Assembly (NCBI GenBank): GCA_019310865.1
Contig: JAFDDL010000162.1
Coordinates: forward strand, 1 to 7,624
Source of the DNA: Deltaproteobacteria bacterium
GTDB taxonomy: Bacteria > Desulfobacterota > Desulfobacteria > Desulfobacterales > JAFDDL01
Direction of reading: 5' to 3'
Length of the DNA stretch: 7,624 nt
In this document: positions 6,761-7,624 of the stretch, piece by piece
Numbering within the stretch: position 1 is the stretch's first letter
Layout: each line of letters opens with the position of its first letter
Notes under the pieces: generated by a model
Seen by the model: the letters and a program-made list of their open reading frames with translations, nothing else
Told to the model about the DNA's origin: nothing
Databases searched by the model: none
Program-made: the position numbers and the translations under genes

Positions 6761-7624
6761 ATGGAATTAATACAGTTCTTATTGATTCTCCCTTTCTCAC
6801 TCTGTTAAGGGCCTCGTTCACCTCGTATAGTGGAAATTTGGCAGTGATTAATGGATCAATATTGATTGCCCCTCTTCTGACAAGATCTATAATTTTAGGG
6901 ATATCAGCTGTACGGCAACTGCATGAACCAACAATATCCAGCTCTTTCACCATCAATCGGCCCGGATTGAAAGTGGCTTCCTTTGGGCTGAACCCTACCA
7001 CCACCAGTCGGCCACCCGGTCTTAAACAATTATATGCCTGCTTAATTGTCTCCGGTCTACCAATCATTTCAAAGGCTACATCAACCCCGCCGCCTGTCAG
7101 GCTGCGTATTTTCTTTATAACTTCATCACTTTGCGCATCAACAGTTTCAGCGGCCCCGAGTTCCCTGGCTATCTCTAATTTTGTTTTCGTACTTCCACTC
7201 TTGATGGGAATGTTGAAATCTACTGCGATGACTTGTGCACCCGCTGCTGCAGCTATCTGGATACAGTTCATGCCAAGGCCGCCACAACCGAAAACAACGG
7301 CCACATCTCCAGGTTTAAGACCGGACCTGTTCCTGACGGCATGGAACGGTGTCGATACGGCATCCGCAATTATGCAGGCGTCTTCAGGGGGGATCTCCGG
7401 CGGAAGAGGGTATACATTTCTTGCGGGCACCTTTATGTATTCTGCATATGCACCATTGATATGATTACCCAGCATCACCCAATTTTCACAGAGATTATCT
7501 TTCCCCTCCCGACAGTTTCGACAGTTGCCGCATGAAATGATATTCCCAACCAAAACAGGATCACCGATTTTTACCCCACCTACTGATTCCCCAATATCAT
7601 GTACAGTCCCAGCCGTTTCATGAC
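6759..7624 (-). CDS. zinc-dependent NAD alcohol dehydrogenase, 5' end outside window (possible 6-hydroxycyclohex-1-ene-1-carbonyl-CoA dehydrogenase)
   Basis: The frame is open from the right edge to a TGA at 6759, giving about 288 residues; roughly the first 60 are missing. The visible part starts within the GHE motif of the catalytic zinc site (HETAGTV), followed by the structural-zinc motif CGNCRNCREGKDNLC. IADAVSTPFHAV places an Asp where some family members have the third catalytic zinc ligand. A Rossmann motif GCGGLG follows, and the Asp at the end of the next strand (VIAVDF) favours NAD over NADP. An extra stretch after that Asp (NIPIKSGSTKT) is unusual. The ADAVSTPF region resembles the dehydrogenase Had/BamQ of benzoyl-CoA pathways, and the neighbouring hydratase would supply its substrate, but generic zinc alcohol dehydrogenases share many of these marks. 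A shorter reading from a TTG at 7553 would be wrong, since upstream codons encode conserved family sequence. Medium-chain dehydrogenase identity is firm; the substrate is inferred. Confidence 0.9.
   Translation of the reverse strand, partial: HETAGTVHDIGESVGGVKIGDPVLVGNIISCGNCRNCREGKDNLCENWVMLGNHINGAYAEYIKVPARNVYPLPPEIPPEDACIIADAVSTPFHAVRNRSGLKPGDVAVVFGCGGLGMNCIQIAAAAGAQVIAVDFNIPIKSGSTKTKLEIARELGAAETVDAQSDEVIKKIRSLTGGGVDVAFEMIGRPETIKQAYNCLRPGGRLVVVGFSPKEATFNPGRLMVKELDIVGSCSCRTADIPKIIDLVRRGAINIDPLITAKFPLYEVNEALNRVRKGESIRTVLIP

Noticed and set aside
6838..7464. A 208-codon open frame on the plus strand opposite the alcohol dehydrogenase
   Set aside because: It lies entirely within a well-supported gene on the other strand, its translation shows no recognisable domain, and no ribosome binding site or operon context supports it.
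7551..7553. TTG at 7553 as the start of the alcohol dehydrogenase
   Set aside because: Codons upstream to the window edge are open and encode the conserved HETAG...GD motif region, so the gene continues beyond the window.

Overview
The window carries seven genes, all on the minus strand, so transcription runs from high to low coordinates. Gaps are short (none above about 75 bases) and two junctions overlap or nearly do, so this looks like one operon. Both edges cut a gene: a zinc alcohol dehydrogenase enters at the right edge and a ferredoxin-type subunit leaves at the left edge. No tRNA, rRNA, mobile element, CRISPR array or clear terminator was seen.

In transcription order the genes are: (1) a zinc/NAD alcohol dehydrogenase, partial; (2) a crotonase resembling cyclohexa-1,5-diene-1-carbonyl-CoA hydratase (Dch/BamR); (3) a small VOC-fold protein resembling methylmalonyl-CoA epimerase but without most of its metal ligands; (4) a thiolase; (5) a cytoplasmic molybdopterin oxidoreductase with one [4Fe-4S] cluster; (6) a tungsten-type aldehyde:ferredoxin oxidoreductase family protein resembling BamB, the catalytic subunit of class II benzoyl-CoA reductase; (7) a BamC-like iron-sulfur subunit, partial.

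This content points to anaerobic breakdown of an aromatic or alicyclic acid as its CoA thioester. In the known pathway BamBC reduces the ring, a dienoyl-CoA hydratase adds water, an alcohol dehydrogenase makes the ketone, a ring hydrolase opens the ring, and beta-oxidation with a thiolase finishes. The ring hydrolase (BamA/Oah), the other Bam subunits (BamDEFGHI) and a CoA ligase are not in this window. Class II reductases are typical of strict anaerobes, so a sulfate-reducing or syntrophic bacterium (Desulfobacterota-like) is the best guess; this is inference.

The cluster is not a standard bam operon. A second Mo/W enzyme of a different superfamily sits directly upstream of the BamB homologue, and the BamB homologue appears altered near the proton-transfer residues and in a pterin-binding loop. 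The window may therefore encode a BamBC-type reductase for a substrate other than benzoyl-CoA, coupled to an uncharacterised molybdopterin enzyme. Comparisons with BamB, acetylene hydratase and epimerase residues rest on remembered family sequences, not on alignments run here.
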